A DNA stretch of 9,305 nt from Hydrogenophaga sp. (GTDB taxonomy: Bacteria; Pseudomonadota; Gammaproteobacteria; Burkholderiales; Burkholderiaceae_C), in NCBI GenBank assembly GCA_030684755.1, contig JAUXXN010000001.1, positions 1 to 9,305 on the forward strand, in the 5' to 3' direction. Of the stretch, positions 9,095 to 9,305 are shown piece after piece. A program made the translations under genes and the position numbers. The notes beneath the pieces are model-generated. The model was given only the letters and a program-made list of their open reading frames with translations. It was not told the origin of the DNA and made no database searches. How positions within the stretch are numbered: the stretch's first letter is position 1; the number at the start of each line of letters is the position of its first letter.

Positions 9095-9127
9095 GGAAGG
9101 ACCGCCGTAAGCTTTGTTCAAACCAAC

Positions 9128-9133
9128 AGGAGA
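9128..9133 (+). promoter_or_regulatory. aceE ribosome binding site
   Basis: AGGAGA lies 7 bases before the ATG at 9141, a strong and well-spaced Shine-Dalgarno sequence that fixes the aceE start. Confidence 0.85.
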
Positions 9134-9140
9134 CAGACAT

Positions 9141-9305
9141 ATGTCAGTGACCAACTCGCTCAGTGGCCCAGGTGCTGGGGACGTGGATTCCCAGGAAACC
9201 CGTGAATGGATGGAGGCGCTTAACGCCGTTATTGAGCGGGAGGGTCCCGAGCGTGCCCACTTCCTGCTGGAGCAGTTGCTGGAGGAGGCCCGTCAAAACA
9301 GCATC
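9141..9305 (+). CDS. aceE: Pyruvate dehydrogenase E1 component, 5' end (partial)
   Basis: The first 55 codons of a gene that runs off the right edge. AceE is the homodimeric, thiamine-diphosphate-dependent E1 of the pyruvate dehydrogenase complex, which decarboxylates pyruvate and passes the acetyl group to the lipoyl E2. The visible N-terminus, with DVDSQETREWMEALNAVIE then EGPERAHFLLEQLLEEARQ, closely matches the N-terminal segment of proteobacterial AceE (E. coli has DVDPIETRDWLQAIESVI and ERAQYLIDQLLAEAR). In AceE this segment is involved in binding E2. The start is supported by AGGAGA 7 bases upstream. The gene is transcribed divergently from the sensor kinase, sharing a 206-base AT-rich intergenic region with several candidate operators. 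The thiamine-diphosphate site lies beyond the window, so catalytic integrity cannot be judged. No aceE frame defect is visible. Confidence 0.92.
   Translation, partial: MSVTNSLSGPGAGDVDSQETREWMEALNAVIEREGPERAHFLLEQLLEEARQNSI

Noticed and set aside
9094..9106. GCGG/CCGC hairpin in the aceE leader
   Set aside because: Only 4 bp with a 5-base loop and no T-tract. It is too weak to call an attenuator or riboswitch.

Overview
This is a GC-rich chromosomal segment whose protein sequences and gene content fit a betaproteobacterium of the order Burkholderiales, most likely a Comamonadaceae-type genome (inferred by recognising the proteins; no search was run). It is mainly a housekeeping region: pyrimidine/arginine precursor synthesis, transcription elongation, one-carbon metabolism, a two-component system and the start of the pyruvate dehydrogenase operon. 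I see no insertion sequence, phage gene, CRISPR array, tRNA or rRNA.

Layout. The plus strand opens with the 3' end of an unrecognised gene (to 245). Then come carB (276-3542), greA (3774-4250) and a small four-helix membrane protein of the DUF4149 type (4258-4743). The 231-base carB-greA gap holds a candidate carB terminator, a -10-like box, and a GC-rich terminator-like hairpin close to where that box would start transcription. An imperfect palindrome (4751-4796) lies where the plus-strand block meets the minus-strand block. On the minus strand, in order of transcription, are a large membrane-bound PAS histidine kinase (8934-6376), a FixJ/NarL-type response regulator (6379-5753, overlapping the kinase gene by 4 bases), a strong hairpin (5729-5701) and folD (5672-4827). 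A 206-base AT-rich intergenic region (8935-9140) separates the kinase gene from the divergent aceE gene, whose first 55 codons end the window.

How the parts relate. CarB makes carbamoyl phosphate for pyrimidines and arginine. GreA rescues backtracked RNA polymerase. FolD interconverts methylene-, methenyl- and formyl-tetrahydrofolate for purine and one-carbon supply. The kinase/regulator pair is one translationally coupled unit and shares its upstream region with aceE, so control of pyruvate dehydrogenase, or of a carboxylate uptake or oxidation pathway, is a natural hypothesis; the sequence alone does not prove it.

The most interesting non-coding signals are: (1) a promoter/terminator-like greA leader resembling the arrangement that gives the GraL short RNAs in E. 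coli; (2) a cluster of inverted and direct repeats in the kinase-aceE intergenic region; (3) an A/T-rich octamer occurring twice, 20 bases apart, inside the kinase gene and again in the aceE promoter region; (4) a folD start without a Shine-Dalgarno sequence just downstream of a perfect 11-bp hairpin.
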